A stretch of 64,000 bases of DNA from an uncultured Prevotellaceae bacterium. Lineage in GTDB: Bacteria; Bacteroidota; Bacteroidia; Bacteroidales; Bacteroidaceae. Of this stretch, positions 25,135 through 36,269 are shown one piece after another. The stretch covers positions 120,300 to 184,299 of the forward strand of contig CADAKX010000003.1 of NCBI GenBank assembly GCA_902788605.1, in the 5' to 3' direction. The notes under the pieces are model-generated. The model saw only the letters and a list, made by a program, of their open reading frames with translations, was not told the DNA's origin and searched no databases. Both the position numbers and the translations under genes were made by a program. Position 1 is the stretch's first letter. Every line of letters starts with the position of its first letter.

Positions 25135-28100
25135 AACCACTTGTTGTTTACAAAGCTAGCGCAGGCAGTGGAAAAACATTCACGCTTGCCGTTGAATATA
25201 TAAAACTGCTAGTACAAAATCCTCAAGCATATAGACAAACACTAGCCGTTACCTTTACTAATAAGGCAACGGAAGAAATGAAGATGCGCATTCTAAGTCA
25301 ATTGTATGGCATCTGGCGAAAATTAGACAGTTCTGAGACCTACACTCAGAAAATCTGTCAAGAACTGAATGCTTCACCAGAGTTCGTTAGCCAACAGGCT
25401 GGTACTGCCCTTCATCTACTACTTCACAACTATAGTTATTTCCGTGTCGAGACCATTGACTCGTTTTTTCAGAGTGTGCTAAGAAACTTGGCACGCGAAT
25501 TAGATCTCACCGCCAATCTGCGAGTAGGACTCAACGATGTTCAGGTGGAAGAAAGCGCCGTTGACCAACTTATAGACAGTCTGAAATCAACTGACCAGAT
25601 GTTGCAGTGGCTACTGAAATATATCATGGATAATATCAGCGATGACCGTTCTTGGAACGTTATATCGCAGATTAAGCAGTTTGGCCGTACGATATTCCGT
25701 GATTACTACAAACAGCAAAGTAATCGTCTAAATAATGTAATGAGTCAGAAAGACTTCTTCGACAATTACACCCAGGAACTACGTCAAATTCGTAATGACG
25801 CAGAGGAAAGAATACACGGTATTGCGGAATCGTTTTTTGATATTATCAGCCGAGAGAATCTCACAGTCGATGATTTCTCAAACAAGAGTCGCGGTGTTTG
25901 TTCCATCTTCCTTAAAATGCGAAGAGGTCAGTTTGATGAAAGTATCATCACCAAAACGGTTGCCGATGCGTTAGGAAATCCTGCAAAGTGGTATGCCAAG
26001 TCAAGTGACCGCGCTGTCTATATTCATGCCCTGGTAGAAAGTGAGCTAGATAAGATTCTTCGCCAAGCTGTTGAGGAACAGCCACGTCAATGGCTACTCT
26101 ATAAGAGTGCAGAACTGACTCTCCGACATCTAAGCCAACTACGCTTACTTAGCAGTATCGAATCTAAAGTTCATGAGCTGAACGAAAATGCTAACCGTTT
26201 CTTGCTAAGTGACACTCAGCAACTGCTTCATGATCTTATAGACGGGAGCGACACTCCTTTTATCTTCGAAAAAATTGGCGCTCACTTGGAACATATCATG
26301 ATTGATGAGTTTCAGGACACTTCGACTATTCAATGGAAAAACTTTAAGGTACTACTTCAGGAGGCTATGAGTCATGAGGGTTCGACCAACCTTATTGTGG
26401 GTGACGTAAAACAGAGCATCTATCGATGGCGCAATGGCGATTGGCGATTATTAGCAGGAATCAAAGACGAATTTCCACATGCCGACCAGGTGATTGACGA
26501 GAAGCCTCTGAATACTAACTACCGTTCGTCGCGCAACGTCATCGACTTCAACAATGCCTTTTTCACGCACGCAGCCATGATCGAGCAAGTTGATGCCTAT
26601 ACCGATGTCTGCCAAAATTGTCCTGAAACGAAGTCTAAAACGGGGTTCGTTGAGGTAACACTGTTGCCAACCGAAGACTATCAGGAATCCACACTAAACG
26701 CTATTGTGGAGCAGATAAAGACTTTGATTAATCAGCATGTTCCCACTACAGACATAGCTATTCTTGTGCGTACCAATGGCACTATTCCCATTATTGCCAA
26801 CTACCTAATGGAAGTGATGCCTGATCTTAATGTGGTCAGTGATGAGGCCTTCCGCCTAGATGCCTCACCTGCCGTCATGGTCATCATTCAAGCTATGCGA
26901 CTTTTGGTATATTCCGATGACTGTATTGCACGCGCCTATCTGGCTAAGTTCATCACTGGCACCCTTAATGGCACACTTCCATCGGGTTTCACTGATAACA
27001 CCGAGCGCCTGCTTCGCCTGCCTCTCTATGAATTGGCAGAACAACTATATATAATCTTCCATCTTGAGCAGACCTGTGGTCAAACAGCCTATCTTTGCGC
27101 CTTCTACGATTTATTAACGAACTTTATCAATGAAGAAAGCATAGATTTACCTACATTTCTTAATGAATGGGATGAGCAGCTTTGTAGCAAGCCCATTCAG
27201 AGCCCAGAGGTTAATGGCATCCGTATTATAAGCATTCACAAATCTAAAGGACTTGAGTTCAGTCATGTTATTCTGCCGTTCTGTGACTGGCGATTAGAAC
27301 ACTCGGATCTTTTGTGGTGTACCCCCAATCAGCCACCATTTAATCAATTACCAATCGCCCCTATTGATTACAGCGCAAAGGGAATGAATGGCACCATTTA
27401 TCAGAGGGATTATGAACAGGAACACCAGCAGATTGTCGTTGACAACCTCAATCTGCTTTACGTCGCTTTCACCCGAGCTTCAAAAAGTCTCTATGTCTTA
27501 GGTAAACGCAATGCAGCAAATACCCGCTCTTCTCTAATTGAAATGACTTTGCCGCTCGTAATGGATGATTTGCCCGATGCTCTGTTAGAAGGTGAGACCG
27601 ACCTCAGTTCACCTTTACACTTTATATTTGGTCAGATTCCAACTGCAAAACCCAAAATAACAAAGGAACTAAGAAGCGACAACCCCTTTCACCAGAAAGT
27701 CACACCTGTTGACATCAATATAGAACCCTTCAAGCAATCGGTCGAATTTCGTCAAAGTAACAAGAGTCGAGAATTTGCCACATTCTCTTCTGAGGATGAG
27801 AAAACCAGTCCAACCGATTATATTCAGCTAGGCAACATCCTTCACCAGGTATTCTCTACCATCCACACAACTGACGATGTGGAAAATGCACTCAAAAATC
27901 TCGAGATCGAAGGTATCCTCTATAACCAAAGCATTACACCACAACGTCTTAGTGAAATGATTCGTAAACGTCTCTCCCACCCTCGTGTATCACGTTGGTT
28001 TTCTTCACGTTGGCATTTGTTCAACGAGTGTACTATCTTGACCCCTGATGGAGTGGAGCGCCGACCTGACCGCGTGATGACAGATGGAAAAGAAACCATT

Positions 28101-28247
28101 GTCGTGGACTTTAAATTCGGTCGTGAACACACTGAATACATGGATCAAGTACGAGAATACATGCTATTGCTCAAACAGATGAACATGCCCAAGGTTTCAG
28201 GGTATCTATGGTTCGTTTATAGTAACAAAATCGTTGAAGTAAAATGA
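25128..28247 (+). CDS. AddA/RecB-like helicase-nuclease
   Basis: A 1039-aa superfamily 1 helicase fused to a C-terminal RecB-type nuclease, the counterpart of AddA for double-strand-break end processing. Walker A ASAGSGKT is at residues 10-17. DEFQDTS supplies motif II, GDVKQSIYRWRNGD motif III and IHKSKGLEF motif V; the FTRASKSLYV stretch is motif VI. The nuclease has RRPDRVMTDGK and VVDFKFG near 985-1005, the PD-(D/E)XK core. It overlaps the DUF5686-like gene by 7 bases and the AddB-like gene by 4 (ATGA), so the pair is translationally coupled. Some annotations simply call it a UvrD-helicase domain protein. Confidence 0.88.
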   Translation: MVKPLVVYKASAGSGKTFTLAVEYIKLLVQNPQAYRQTLAVTFTNKATEEMKMRILSQLYGIWRKLDSSETYTQKICQELNASPEFVSQQAGTALHLLLHNYSYFRVETIDSFFQSVLRNLARELDLTANLRVGLNDVQVEESAVDQLIDSLKSTDQMLQWLLKYIMDNISDDRSWNVISQIKQFGRTIFRDYYKQQSNRLNNVMSQKDFFDNYTQELRQIRNDAEERIHGIAESFFDIISRENLTVDDFSNKSRGVCSIFLKMRRGQFDESIITKTVADALGNPAKWYAKSSDRAVYIHALVESELDKILRQAVEEQPRQWLLYKSAELTLRHLSQLRLLSSIESKVHELNENANRFLLSDTQQLLHDLIDGSDTPFIFEKIGAHLEHIMIDEFQDTSTIQWKNFKVLLQEAMSHEGSTNLIVGDVKQSIYRWRNGDWRLLAGIKDEFPHADQVIDEKPLNTNYRSSRNVIDFNNAFFTHAAMIEQVDAYTDVCQNCPETKSKTGFVEVTLLPTEDYQESTLNAIVEQIKTLINQHVPTTDIAILVRTNGTIPIIANYLMEVMPDLNVVSDEAFRLDASPAVMVIIQAMRLLVYSDDCIARAYLAKFITGTLNGTLPSGFTDNTERLLRLPLYELAEQLYIIFHLEQTCGQTAYLCAFYDLLTNFINEESIDLPTFLNEWDEQLCSKPIQSPEVNGIRIISIHKSKGLEFSHVILPFCDWRLEHSDLLWCTPNQPPFNQLPIAPIDYSAKGMNGTIYQRDYEQEHQQIVVDNLNLLYVAFTRASKSLYVLGKRNAANTRSSLIEMTLPLVMDDLPDALLEGETDLSSPLHFIFGQIPTAKPKITKELRSDNPFHQKVTPVDINIEPFKQSVEFRQSNKSREFATFSSEDEKTSPTDYIQLGNILHQVFSTIHTTDDVENALKNLEIEGILYNQSITPQRLSEMIRKRLSHPRVSRWFSSRWHLFNECTILTPDGVERRPDRVMTDGKETIVVDFKFGREHTEYMDQVREYMLLLKQMNMPKVSGYLWFVYSNKIVEVK

Positions 28248-30994
28248 AGACTTTTCTTGAATACGTTGCTGAAGATATTCTCCAGAAACATGGTACAGAC
28301 CTCAGCCGAGTGGCGATTGTTTTTCCTAACAAACGAGCATCACTCTTCATGAATACCTATCTGGCCCAGCATGCAGGAAGACCCATGTGGAGTCCAGCAT
28401 ATATCACCATTAGCGATCTCTTTCGTCAACATTCCCCCCTATTGGTAGCTGATTCTATCAAACAGGTGTGCGACCTACACAAGTCATTTATTCACCAGAC
28501 AGGATTCGAAGAAACACTTGATCATTTCTATAGTTGGGGCCAACTACTTCTGTCGGATTTCGATGACCTCGATAAGAACATGGCAGATGCCGACAAGGTG
28601 TTTGCTAATCTGCGTGACCTCCACGAACTAGACGATACCAGCTATCTAACACCCAATCAGAAGGAGATTCTTGCAAAGTTCTTTAGTAACTTCTCAGAGA
28701 ACAACACTGTACTCAAAGAGCGATTCTTGCGTTTATGGTCTCACATGGCCGATATCTATCATGACTTTAATCGACGACTTACCGATCAGGGACTTGCATA
28801 CGAGGGAGCTCTCTATCGTCAAGTTGCCAACTGTAGCAATCTTGATTATTCATTTGAAACCTATATCTTCGTTGGTTTTAATCTGTTACAGGAAGTCGAA
28901 AAGAGGCTTTTCACTAACCTTAAAAAGGAACGTAATACTTTTTTCTACTGGGATTTCGACCACTATTATTTGAAGGATAATGAGGCCGGACACTTTATCG
29001 GCCAATACCTGAGCGACTTCCCTAATGAACTCGACAATACACGAGATGATATATATCGCAATTTCAGCCTCCCCAAAGATATTACTTTTATGTCAGCACC
29101 TACGGAGAACGTTCAGGCACGCTACATCAGTACTTGGCTTCGTGAAAAGCAACGTCTAAAAGACGGACGCCGTACTGCCATTGTTCTTTGTAATGAGAAC
29201 CTGCTTCAAACAGTCGTTCACTGTATCCCAGACGAGGTTGACAAACTTAACATCACCACAGGTTACCCTTTGGCACAATCGCCTGTAGCTTCACTTGTAC
29301 AAATGCTCATCAATCTGCAGACGTTTGGTTATGATAGTCGAAGTAAGCGTTTCCGCCCCAGATTATTAAATAATCTAATGCGCCATCCTTATATGGCAAA
29401 CGTACCCGAAGAACTCATACACCCAATAGTTTTGAAGGACAATGATAACGAACCACTGATTGAATGGATGTGCGACATACTTACTTCCATTGCACGCAAT
29501 ACCAATGATGAGACACCATTATTTCAAGAGGCTGTCTTTCAAGCCTACACACTATTGAATCGTTTACTTACACTCGTTCGTAGTGGTGACTTGCTAGTTA
29601 GCGTCACAACCTTTCAACGACTACTGAGTCAGATGATTCAGTCGACATCGATTCCCTTCCACGGAGAACCCGCAGAAGGCATTCAAGTAATGGGTGTGCT
29701 TGAAACTCGTAACCTCGACTTCGACCACGTTCTTCTTTTATCGTGCAACGAAGGTAACCTTCCACGTGGCATCAACGACACATCATTTATTCCATACAAT
29801 CTGCGCAAAGCATATGGACTGACAACCATTGACCACAAGGTAGCAATTTTCAGCTACTATTTCCATCGGCTACTTCAGCGCGCTTCAGATGTTACCATTC
29901 TCTATAGTAATGCCACCACCGACGGAGGAAAGGGCGAAATGAGTCGCTTCATGCTACAACTCATGGTTGAAGATGCCCATCATGACATTCATTATAATAC
30001 ACTACAAGCAGGACAGTCACATACGCCATTTAGTCCGCCAACAGTAGATAAGACGCAACAAATCATGGAAGTGCTTTTAAGCCGTTTTCATACACAGGCT
30101 CTACTCACCCCCACAGCTATAAACCGCTATATGCGTTGTCCTCTGATATTCTACTATACTTATGCCTGCGGATTGCGTGAATCTAATTCGCAAGTAGACG
30201 AGACCATTGACAATCGAATCTTCGGCGATATCTTCCACGAAGCCTCACAACGACTCTACACACGACTTATGAACAAAAGCCGTCAGATTCTCAAGAGTGA
30301 TATTGAGCAGTTGCTTAAGAGACGTGTAGACATTGAACGCGCAGTAGATGAGGCTATCAATAAAGAACTCTTTCAGAACAAACAAGGCGAGCACCTCGAA
30401 CTCAATGGGTTACAGCTCATCAATCGTGAGGTCATTATTCACTATATAACTCGCCTGCTTGAGATTGATCACGACCTGGCTCCTTTCTATATCGAAGGAC
30501 TCGAGATTGATGTCAAGGCATCTATCACGACACCGCATATTACTACAATGATAGGCGGACGTATAGACCGTCTTGACAGAATAACTAAAGATAATGTTGA
30601 AATAATACGTGTTATAGACTATAAAACCGGCAGTAGCATGCCACGTTCTTTAGTTGATGTCGATGCTATCTTCGCGCAAGAAAGTCTACAAAACCATAGT
30701 GATTATTATCTTCAAGCAATACTCTATTCTACAATAGTACGAGCTGAACATCCTTCAATCCCTGTTTCACCTGCTCTGCTCTATATTCAGCATTCTGGTG
30801 GAGAAGGATATGACCCTACCATCTGTTTTGGACGCACACCCATCACAGATGTGGCAGACTATCGTGAGCGATTTATCGAATTATTACGTGAAAAGGTTGA
30901 TGAAATCTACAACCCCAAGATAGCATTTGTACCTACCAACGATCGTAACCGCTGTCGTTACTGTGCTTATAAGCAATTGTGCAGCATACAATAA
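28244..30994 (+). CDS. AddB-like PD-(D/E)XK nuclease subunit
   Basis: This 916-aa protein is the probable partner of the preceding AddA-like helicase. The C-terminal RecB-like nuclease shows GGRIDRLDR, VIDYKTGSS and YYLQAILYS, which supply the catalytic D, D-x-K and Q residues. Four cysteines are placed as in the iron-sulfur staple of AddB: one in YMRCPLIFYYTYA and three in CRYCAYKQLC at the C-terminus. The N-terminal part keeps helicase-like features (VAIVFPNKRAS), but I see no GxGKT/S Walker A loop, so this half may be structural only. It is coupled to addA by ATGA and is followed 18 bases later by tex. Confidence 0.85.
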   Translation: MKTFLEYVAEDILQKHGTDLSRVAIVFPNKRASLFMNTYLAQHAGRPMWSPAYITISDLFRQHSPLLVADSIKQVCDLHKSFIHQTGFEETLDHFYSWGQLLLSDFDDLDKNMADADKVFANLRDLHELDDTSYLTPNQKEILAKFFSNFSENNTVLKERFLRLWSHMADIYHDFNRRLTDQGLAYEGALYRQVANCSNLDYSFETYIFVGFNLLQEVEKRLFTNLKKERNTFFYWDFDHYYLKDNEAGHFIGQYLSDFPNELDNTRDDIYRNFSLPKDITFMSAPTENVQARYISTWLREKQRLKDGRRTAIVLCNENLLQTVVHCIPDEVDKLNITTGYPLAQSPVASLVQMLINLQTFGYDSRSKRFRPRLLNNLMRHPYMANVPEELIHPIVLKDNDNEPLIEWMCDILTSIARNTNDETPLFQEAVFQAYTLLNRLLTLVRSGDLLVSVTTFQRLLSQMIQSTSIPFHGEPAEGIQVMGVLETRNLDFDHVLLLSCNEGNLPRGINDTSFIPYNLRKAYGLTTIDHKVAIFSYYFHRLLQRASDVTILYSNATTDGGKGEMSRFMLQLMVEDAHHDIHYNTLQAGQSHTPFSPPTVDKTQQIMEVLLSRFHTQALLTPTAINRYMRCPLIFYYTYACGLRESNSQVDETIDNRIFGDIFHEASQRLYTRLMNKSRQILKSDIEQLLKRRVDIERAVDEAINKELFQNKQGEHLELNGLQLINREVIIHYITRLLEIDHDLAPFYIEGLEIDVKASITTPHITTMIGGRIDRLDRITKDNVEIIRVIDYKTGSSMPRSLVDVDAIFAQESLQNHSDYYLQAILYSTIVRAEHPSIPVSPALLYIQHSGGEGYDPTICFGRTPITDVADYRERFIELLREKVDEIYNPKIAFVPTNDRNRCRYCAYKQLCSIQ

Positions 30995-31012
30995 CTACTT
31001 CTTTATAATAAT

Positions 31013-33157
31013 ATGCAACAGAATATCATTACCAAACTCATAGCTCAAGCCCTGCAATTAGGCATCGAAGCCGTTTCAAATACCCTCACCCTACTCAACG
31101 AGGGCTGTACTATTCCCTTCATTTCACGCTATCGCAAAGAGCGAACAGACGGACTCGACGAGGTGCAGATAACTGCTATTAGCAATCAATACGAACGTTT
31201 GAAGGAAATAATGAAACGTAAAGAAACGGTACTAAAGACCATTGACGAACAGGACAAACTTACTCCTGAACTCAGGAAGCGTATTGAAAATTGCTGGGAT
31301 GCAACAGAGCTTGAAGATATCTATCTTCCATATAAACCGCGCCGCCGTACCCGTGCACAGGTTGCTCGAGAACAGGGACTAGAACCCTTAGCCAAGATTC
31401 TTCTGATTCAGCGCGAACACAACCCAGAGGCAGCAGCCGACAAACAATTAGCCATTATCAACTCTACATTATCTATAAAAGAAGCGCTCAAGGGAGCACA
31501 AGACATTATTGCCGAGATGGTTAGCGAGGATGAGCGTAGTCGTCAACAAGTTCGCGGTGCATATCGTCGTACAGCCATTATCACTTCGAAAGTAATCAAA
31601 GCGAAAGCAGATAGCAATGAAGCAGCCAAATTTAGTGACTATTTCGATTGGCATGAACCATTAAAACGTTGTTCTAGCCACCGTTTATTGGCTATGCGTA
31701 GAGGCGAGGCCGAAGGAATCTTGCGTATCAGCATAGACCCTATTGATGACCAAGAATGTATTGATCGTATTCGACGTCATTACGTTTACGGAAACACACC
31801 ATGCGGAAAATTGGTTGCCGAAGCTGTTGAGGATGGTTACAAACGTCTGCTTAAACCTGCCATTGAAACGGAATTTTCCAATCTAAGCAAAGAGCAAGCC
31901 GATGCTGAGGCTATTCGTGTCTTTGCAGAGAATTTGCGACAACTGCTATTAGGAGCGCCTTTAGGCCAAAAACGCGTTATGGGCATTGACCCCGGTTTCC
32001 GCACAGGCTGCAAGGTTGTATGCCTCGATGCTCAAGGAAATCTACTTCATCATGAAGCAATTTTTCCTCATCCTCCAATTAACAAGCGTATGCAGGCTAC
32101 TATCCACATACAACAGATGATTGAGCAATATCACATCGAAGCAATCGCCATCGGCAACGGCACCGCCAGTCGTGAGACACATTCTTTCATAGAGGATTGT
32201 TTGAATGACGGAAATGAGATTTCCGTATTTGTTGTCAGCGAAGATGGCGCTTCAGTATATTCCGCCTCAAAAGTAGCGCGTGAGGAATTTCCCGATGAAG
32301 ATGTCACAGTACGTGGAGCCGTATCCATCGGTCGCCGACTCATGGACCCCTTAGCCGAACTCGTCAAAATAGATCCCAAGAGCATTGGCGTTGGACAGTA
32401 TCAGCATGATGTAGATCAAATAAAACTCAAGGAGCAACTAGACCAGACTGTTATCAGCTGCGTAAACTCCGTAGGTGTGAATCTCAACACTGCATCACAA
32501 CATCTCTTACAATATGTCAGTGGACTAGGTCCTGTATTAGCCAAGAACATCGTGGATTATCGTCGCGAAAATGGTGCCTTCACCAGTCGCGCTCAACTAA
32601 AGAAAGTGCCACGTTTGGGTCCATCAGCTTTTGAACAATGTGCAGGATTCTTACGCATACCCAATGCCACGAATCCACTTGATAACAGTGCTGTACATCC
32701 GGAAAGCTACGCCATTGTTGAACGTATGGCAAAAGACCAGGGATGCACTGTAACAGACCTGATTAGTGATCCTCTGCGCCGCCAGAAGATAGACATTAAC
32801 AGTTATGTGACTGAGCATGTAGGACTCCCAACCCTCACAGACATAATGAAAGAGCTCGAAAAGCCAGGTCGCGATCCTCGCGAACAAATTGAAGAATTCC
32901 ATTTTGCCAATGGAATAGAAAGCATTGACGACCTTGTTGAGGGAATGGAACTACCCGGCATCATTACCAACATCACTGCTTTTGGCGCCTTTGTTGATAT
33001 CGGCGTTCATCAAGACGGTCTTGTCCATGTATCGCAAATGGCTAATAAATACGTGAAAGACCCCAACGAGATTGTGAAGCTTCATCAACACGTCAAAGTA
33101 CGTGTTCTTGAAGTAGACCACCGTCGTCATCGTATTTCACTGAGCATGAAATTGTAA
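31013..33157 (+). CDS. tex: Transcription accessory protein Tex
   Basis: Tex is an RNA-binding protein linked to transcription-coupled processes and stress tolerance. The 714-aa product shows the full family layout. An N-terminal helical region includes EGCTIPFISRYRKERT. A YqgF/RuvC-like domain begins MGIDPGFRTGCKVV. Tandem helix-hairpin-helix motifs follow (SGLGPVLAKNIVDYR and KVPRLGPSAFEQCAGF). A C-terminal S1 RNA-binding domain contains GIITNITAFGAFVDIG. Eukaryotic Spt6 shares this architecture. It lies 18 bases after the addB-like gene and may be co-transcribed. It converges on the tetR gene without an obvious terminator hairpin between them. Confidence 0.95.
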   Translation: MQQNIITKLIAQALQLGIEAVSNTLTLLNEGCTIPFISRYRKERTDGLDEVQITAISNQYERLKEIMKRKETVLKTIDEQDKLTPELRKRIENCWDATELEDIYLPYKPRRRTRAQVAREQGLEPLAKILLIQREHNPEAAADKQLAIINSTLSIKEALKGAQDIIAEMVSEDERSRQQVRGAYRRTAIITSKVIKAKADSNEAAKFSDYFDWHEPLKRCSSHRLLAMRRGEAEGILRISIDPIDDQECIDRIRRHYVYGNTPCGKLVAEAVEDGYKRLLKPAIETEFSNLSKEQADAEAIRVFAENLRQLLLGAPLGQKRVMGIDPGFRTGCKVVCLDAQGNLLHHEAIFPHPPINKRMQATIHIQQMIEQYHIEAIAIGNGTASRETHSFIEDCLNDGNEISVFVVSEDGASVYSASKVAREEFPDEDVTVRGAVSIGRRLMDPLAELVKIDPKSIGVGQYQHDVDQIKLKEQLDQTVISCVNSVGVNLNTASQHLLQYVSGLGPVLAKNIVDYRRENGAFTSRAQLKKVPRLGPSAFEQCAGFLRIPNATNPLDNSAVHPESYAIVERMAKDQGCTVTDLISDPLRRQKIDINSYVTEHVGLPTLTDIMKELEKPGRDPREQIEEFHFANGIESIDDLVEGMELPGIITNITAFGAFVDIGVHQDGLVHVSQMANKYVKDPNEIVKLHQHVKVRVLEVDHRRHRISLSMKL

Positions 33158-33203
33158 TAGAGTGTGCGGCAACTATCCAACAAGAAGAAAAGTTCGCAGT
33201 CAA

Positions 33204-33830
33204 TCATCCATTCGTCAAGAAACGATCAATTACCTCAATACCCTTTTGTGTACATATACCACGAAATGAGATAAAAAGCATATTGTTGAAGATGTCCTTA
33301 ACTGGATACTGATTATAAAGACGAGTATGACGAACATACTGACTGAGAGCATCAAACATAGTGATAACAATATTGATATCTATGTCTTTACGGAAATACC
33401 CCTCCTCAACTCCACGGACAAGAAACTGTTTCTGGAGAATACGGTCACGCTTATGTTGCTCATCAAGAAAAGCCATCACAGTGGGAAATTTCTCAATGTC
33501 AGAATAGAACAGTGGATTTACTTGTTTGAACTGTTCTATTTTAATTTTATAAATATTGAGGATGATGTCTATGACATTGTTCTGCTGACTCATCATATTC
33601 ATCATTCTCATTTCATCTTGAGACTTTGCATGCTTGAGACACTCGAACAACAACAACTCTTTATTATCGTAAATCTCATATAACGTACGCTTGGAAATAT
33701 TGAGACCTTTGGCAATATCATCCATCTTAACGGACTTTATACCACGCTGAGCGAACTCAGACATAGCTATTTCGAGAATTTTGCCTTTCAGCGAAAGTCT
33801 ATAAGTCGACAAAACCTTTATTTCTTGCAT
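33204..33830 (-). CDS. TetR/AcrR family transcriptional regulator
   Basis: A 208-aa one-component regulator. The N-terminal helix-turn-helix reads ILEIAMSEFAQRGIKSVKMD followed by DIAKGLNISKRTLYEIYDNK, a strong TetR signature. The C-terminal ligand/dimer domain is helical and not recognisable at family level. A -7 element TATCTTTG lies on the minus strand at 33850-33857. It diverges from maeB, but nothing shows that it controls that gene. The ligand is unknown. Confidence 0.85.
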   Translation of the reverse strand: MQEIKVLSTYRLSLKGKILEIAMSEFAQRGIKSVKMDDIAKGLNISKRTLYEIYDNKELLLFECLKHAKSQDEMRMMNMMSQQNNVIDIILNIYKIKIEQFKQVNPLFYSDIEKFPTVMAFLDEQHKRDRILQKQFLVRGVEEGYFRKDIDINIVITMFDALSQYVRHTRLYNQYPVKDIFNNMLFISFRGICTQKGIEVIDRFLTNG

Positions 33831-33877
33831 ATCTATTTATTTTATGATGCAAAGATACAAAAAAGATAAATAAAGTG

Positions 33878-33908
33878 TTGCATTTTTCATGAGTTTTTTG
33901 TAATTTTG
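33878..33908 (+). promoter_or_regulatory. maeB promoter
   Basis: TTG at 33878-33880 and TAATTTTG at 33901-33908, with 20 bases between. The leader to the ATG at 33937 is about 25 bases. The divergent tetR -7 element is 20 bases upstream of this -33 box, so both promoters share about 60 bases. Confidence 0.75.
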
Positions 33909-33936
33909 CGCAGCAATTTTAACATGATTCATTAAT

Positions 33937-36243
33937 ATGGCAAAAATTACAAAAGAGGCCGCCCTTGAATATCACGAAAGCGGCAGACCTGGAAAAATTG
34001 AAGTAAAGCCCACAAAAGCTTATCGGACACAAACAGACCTTTCACTTGCTTATTCGCCAGGAGTTGCATATCCCTGTCTTGAAATACAGGAGAAGCCTGA
34101 CGATGCTTATAAATATACGGATAAAGGAAACTTAGTGGCCGTCATCTCAAATGGTACAGCTGTTTTGGGACTTGGCGACATCGGAGCACTGAGCGGCAAG
34201 CCCGTGATGGAAGGAAAGGGATTGCTCTTTAAGATATATGGTGGTATTGATGTATTTGATATCGAGGTAGCTGAAAAGGATCCTGAAAAGTTCTGCGAAG
34301 CTGTAGAACGCATTGCCCCAACCTTTGGTGGTATAAACCTTGAAGACATCAAGGCACCAGAATGCTTTTATATAGAGGAACGTTTGAAAAAGACACTCGA
34401 CATTCCTGTAATGCATGATGACCAACACGGCACAGCAATCATCAGTGCAGCAGGTTTGAAGAATGCTCTGGAAGTAAACGGCAAGGATATAAAAAAAGTA
34501 CGCATAGTAGTAAATGGTGCTGGTGCTGCTGCCATTTCATGCACCAAACTCTATATGGCCATCGGTGCACAGAAAGAGAATATCGTAATGCTCGACTCAA
34601 AGGGTGTAATCTCTACCGAGCGTAAGGATTTGAATGAACAGAAGAAGTTCTTTGCTACCAGTCGCACCGACATTCACACTTTGGCTGAAGCTGTTGTAGA
34701 TGCCGACGTATTTGTAGGTTTGTCGAAAGGCAACGTTTTGACACAGGATATGGTACGCTCAATGGCAAAGGATCCTGTTATATTCGCACTTGCAAATCCC
34801 GTTCCAGAGATTTCATATGAGGATGCAATGGCTGCCCGTCCAGATGTGCTAATGTCCACGGGCCGTACTGACTATCCCAATCAGATTAATAATGTAATAG
34901 GCTTCCCCTATATCTTCCGTGGTGCACTCGACGTTCATGCAACTGCTATCAACGAGGAGATGAAGTTAGCAGCTGTTCACGCTATAGCTGACTTGGCCAA
35001 GCAACCCGTACCAGATGTGGTGAATGATGTATATAAGGTGAACAACCTTAAGTTTGGTCGCGATTATTTTATTCCAAAACCCGTTGACCCACGTCTAATT
35101 TCAGAAGTAAGTGCTGCCGTAGCTCAGGCTGCCATCAAGAGCGGTGTTGCTCGCAAGACTATTGAAGACTGGGAAAAATACAAGGATTCATTGTCGGTAC
35201 TGTTGGGGCAGGAGACAAAACTAACACAAAAACTCTATGCCACAGCAGCTGCTCATCCCCAGCGTGTGGTATTTGCCGAAGCTATCCACCCCACAATGCT
35301 AAAAGCTGCTGTTCAGGCAAAGAGTGAGGGAATCTGCTACCCCATCCTACTTGGCAATGATGAGGTCATTGAAAAGATGGCAAAGCAGATGGATCTGAAC
35401 CTTGAGGGAATCGAGATTGTGAACCTTCGCCATCCAAGAGAGCAAGAGCGTCGTGAGCGCTATGCTCGCATTTTGGCAGAGAAGCGTCAGCGTGATGGTT
35501 ACACGTTCCAAGAGGCTAATGACAAGATGTTTGAACGAAACTATTTCGGCATGATGATGGTAGAGACTGGCGATGCAGATGCGTTTATCACGGGTCTCTA
35601 TACAAAATACTCAAATACCATCAAGGTGGTCAATGAGGTGATTGGTATACGTCCAGAGTATAACCACTTCGGTACGATGCATATTATCAATTCACCCAAG
35701 GGTACCCTATATATTGCCGATACACTGGTTAATGAGAATCCAGACACAGATACTTTGGTTGACATTGCCAAACTGGCAGCTACTGCCGTACGTTTCTTCA
35801 ATGAGAAGCCTGTAATATCAATGATATCTCATTCTAACTTTGGTAGCTCTCAGAGTAAGGGTGCCCAAAAAGTACGTCGCGCAGTTGAGCAGATGCAAGA
35901 GTTATATCCCGACTTGGCTATCGATGGTGAGATGCAGATTAACTTCGCTCTCGACCGTGATGCACGTGAGGAGCAATACTCATTTACTCGTCTGCAGGGC
36001 AAGGATGTCAATACTTTGGTGTTCCCCAATCTGACATCAGCACGTGCAAGCTATAAGATGCTACAGATGCTTGATGCCGATGTAGAGATTATCGGTCCCA
36101 TCCAGATGGGTCTGAATAAGCCAATCCACTTCATAGATTTCGGCGCTTCAGTACGCGACGTAGTCAACATTGTGGCAGTAGCTACCATTGATGCTTATGT
36201 AGACAAGGTAAAAACTCGCATTAACAATCGTAACAATTATTAA
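33937..36243 (+). CDS. maeB: NADP-dependent malic enzyme with phosphotransacetylase domain
   Basis: MaeB decarboxylates malate to pyruvate, yielding NADPH. The 768-aa product has the hybrid form. The malic domain (about 1-160) contains [13 protein letters not shown] and [21 protein letters not shown]. The NAD(P)-binding domain has [12 protein letters not shown]. From about residue 430 a phosphotransacetylase-like domain ([18 protein letters not shown], ending near [13 protein letters not shown]) follows; in relatives this part is regulatory, sensing acetyl-CoA, rather than catalytic. It has its own promoter and diverges from a tetR gene. The folK-like gene follows after 26 bases. Confidence 0.95.
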   Translation: MAKITKEAALEYHESGRPGKIEVKPTKAYRTQTDLSLAYSPGVAYPCLEIQEKPDDAYKYTDKGNLVAVISNGTAVLGLGDIGALSGKPVMEGKGLLFKIYGGIDVFDIEVAEKDPEKFCEAVERIAPTFGGINLEDIKAPECFYIEERLKKTLDIPVMHDDQHGTAIISAAGLKNALEVNGKDIKKVRIVVNGAGAAAISCTKLYMAIGAQKENIVMLDSKGVISTERKDLNEQKKFFATSRTDIHTLAEAVVDADVFVGLSKGNVLTQDMVRSMAKDPVIFALANPVPEISYEDAMAARPDVLMSTGRTDYPNQINNVIGFPYIFRGALDVHATAINEEMKLAAVHAIADLAKQPVPDVVNDVYKVNNLKFGRDYFIPKPVDPRLISEVSAAVAQAAIKSGVARKTIEDWEKYKDSLSVLLGQETKLTQKLYATAAAHPQRVVFAEAIHPTMLKAAVQAKSEGICYPILLGNDEVIEKMAKQMDLNLEGIEIVNLRHPREQERRERYARILAEKRQRDGYTFQEANDKMFERNYFGMMMVETGDADAFITGLYTKYSNTIKVVNEVIGIRPEYNHFGTMHIINSPKGTLYIADTLVNENPDTDTLVDIAKLAATAVRFFNEKPVISMISHSNFGSSQSKGAQKVRRAVEQMQELYPDLAIDGEMQINFALDRDAREEQYSFTRLQGKDVNTLVFPNLTSARASYKMLQMLDADVEIIGPIQMGLNKPIHFIDFGASVRDVVNIVAVATIDAYVDKVKTRINNRNNY

Positions 36244-36269
36244 TACGTATCAAAAATAATTTTTGTGAT

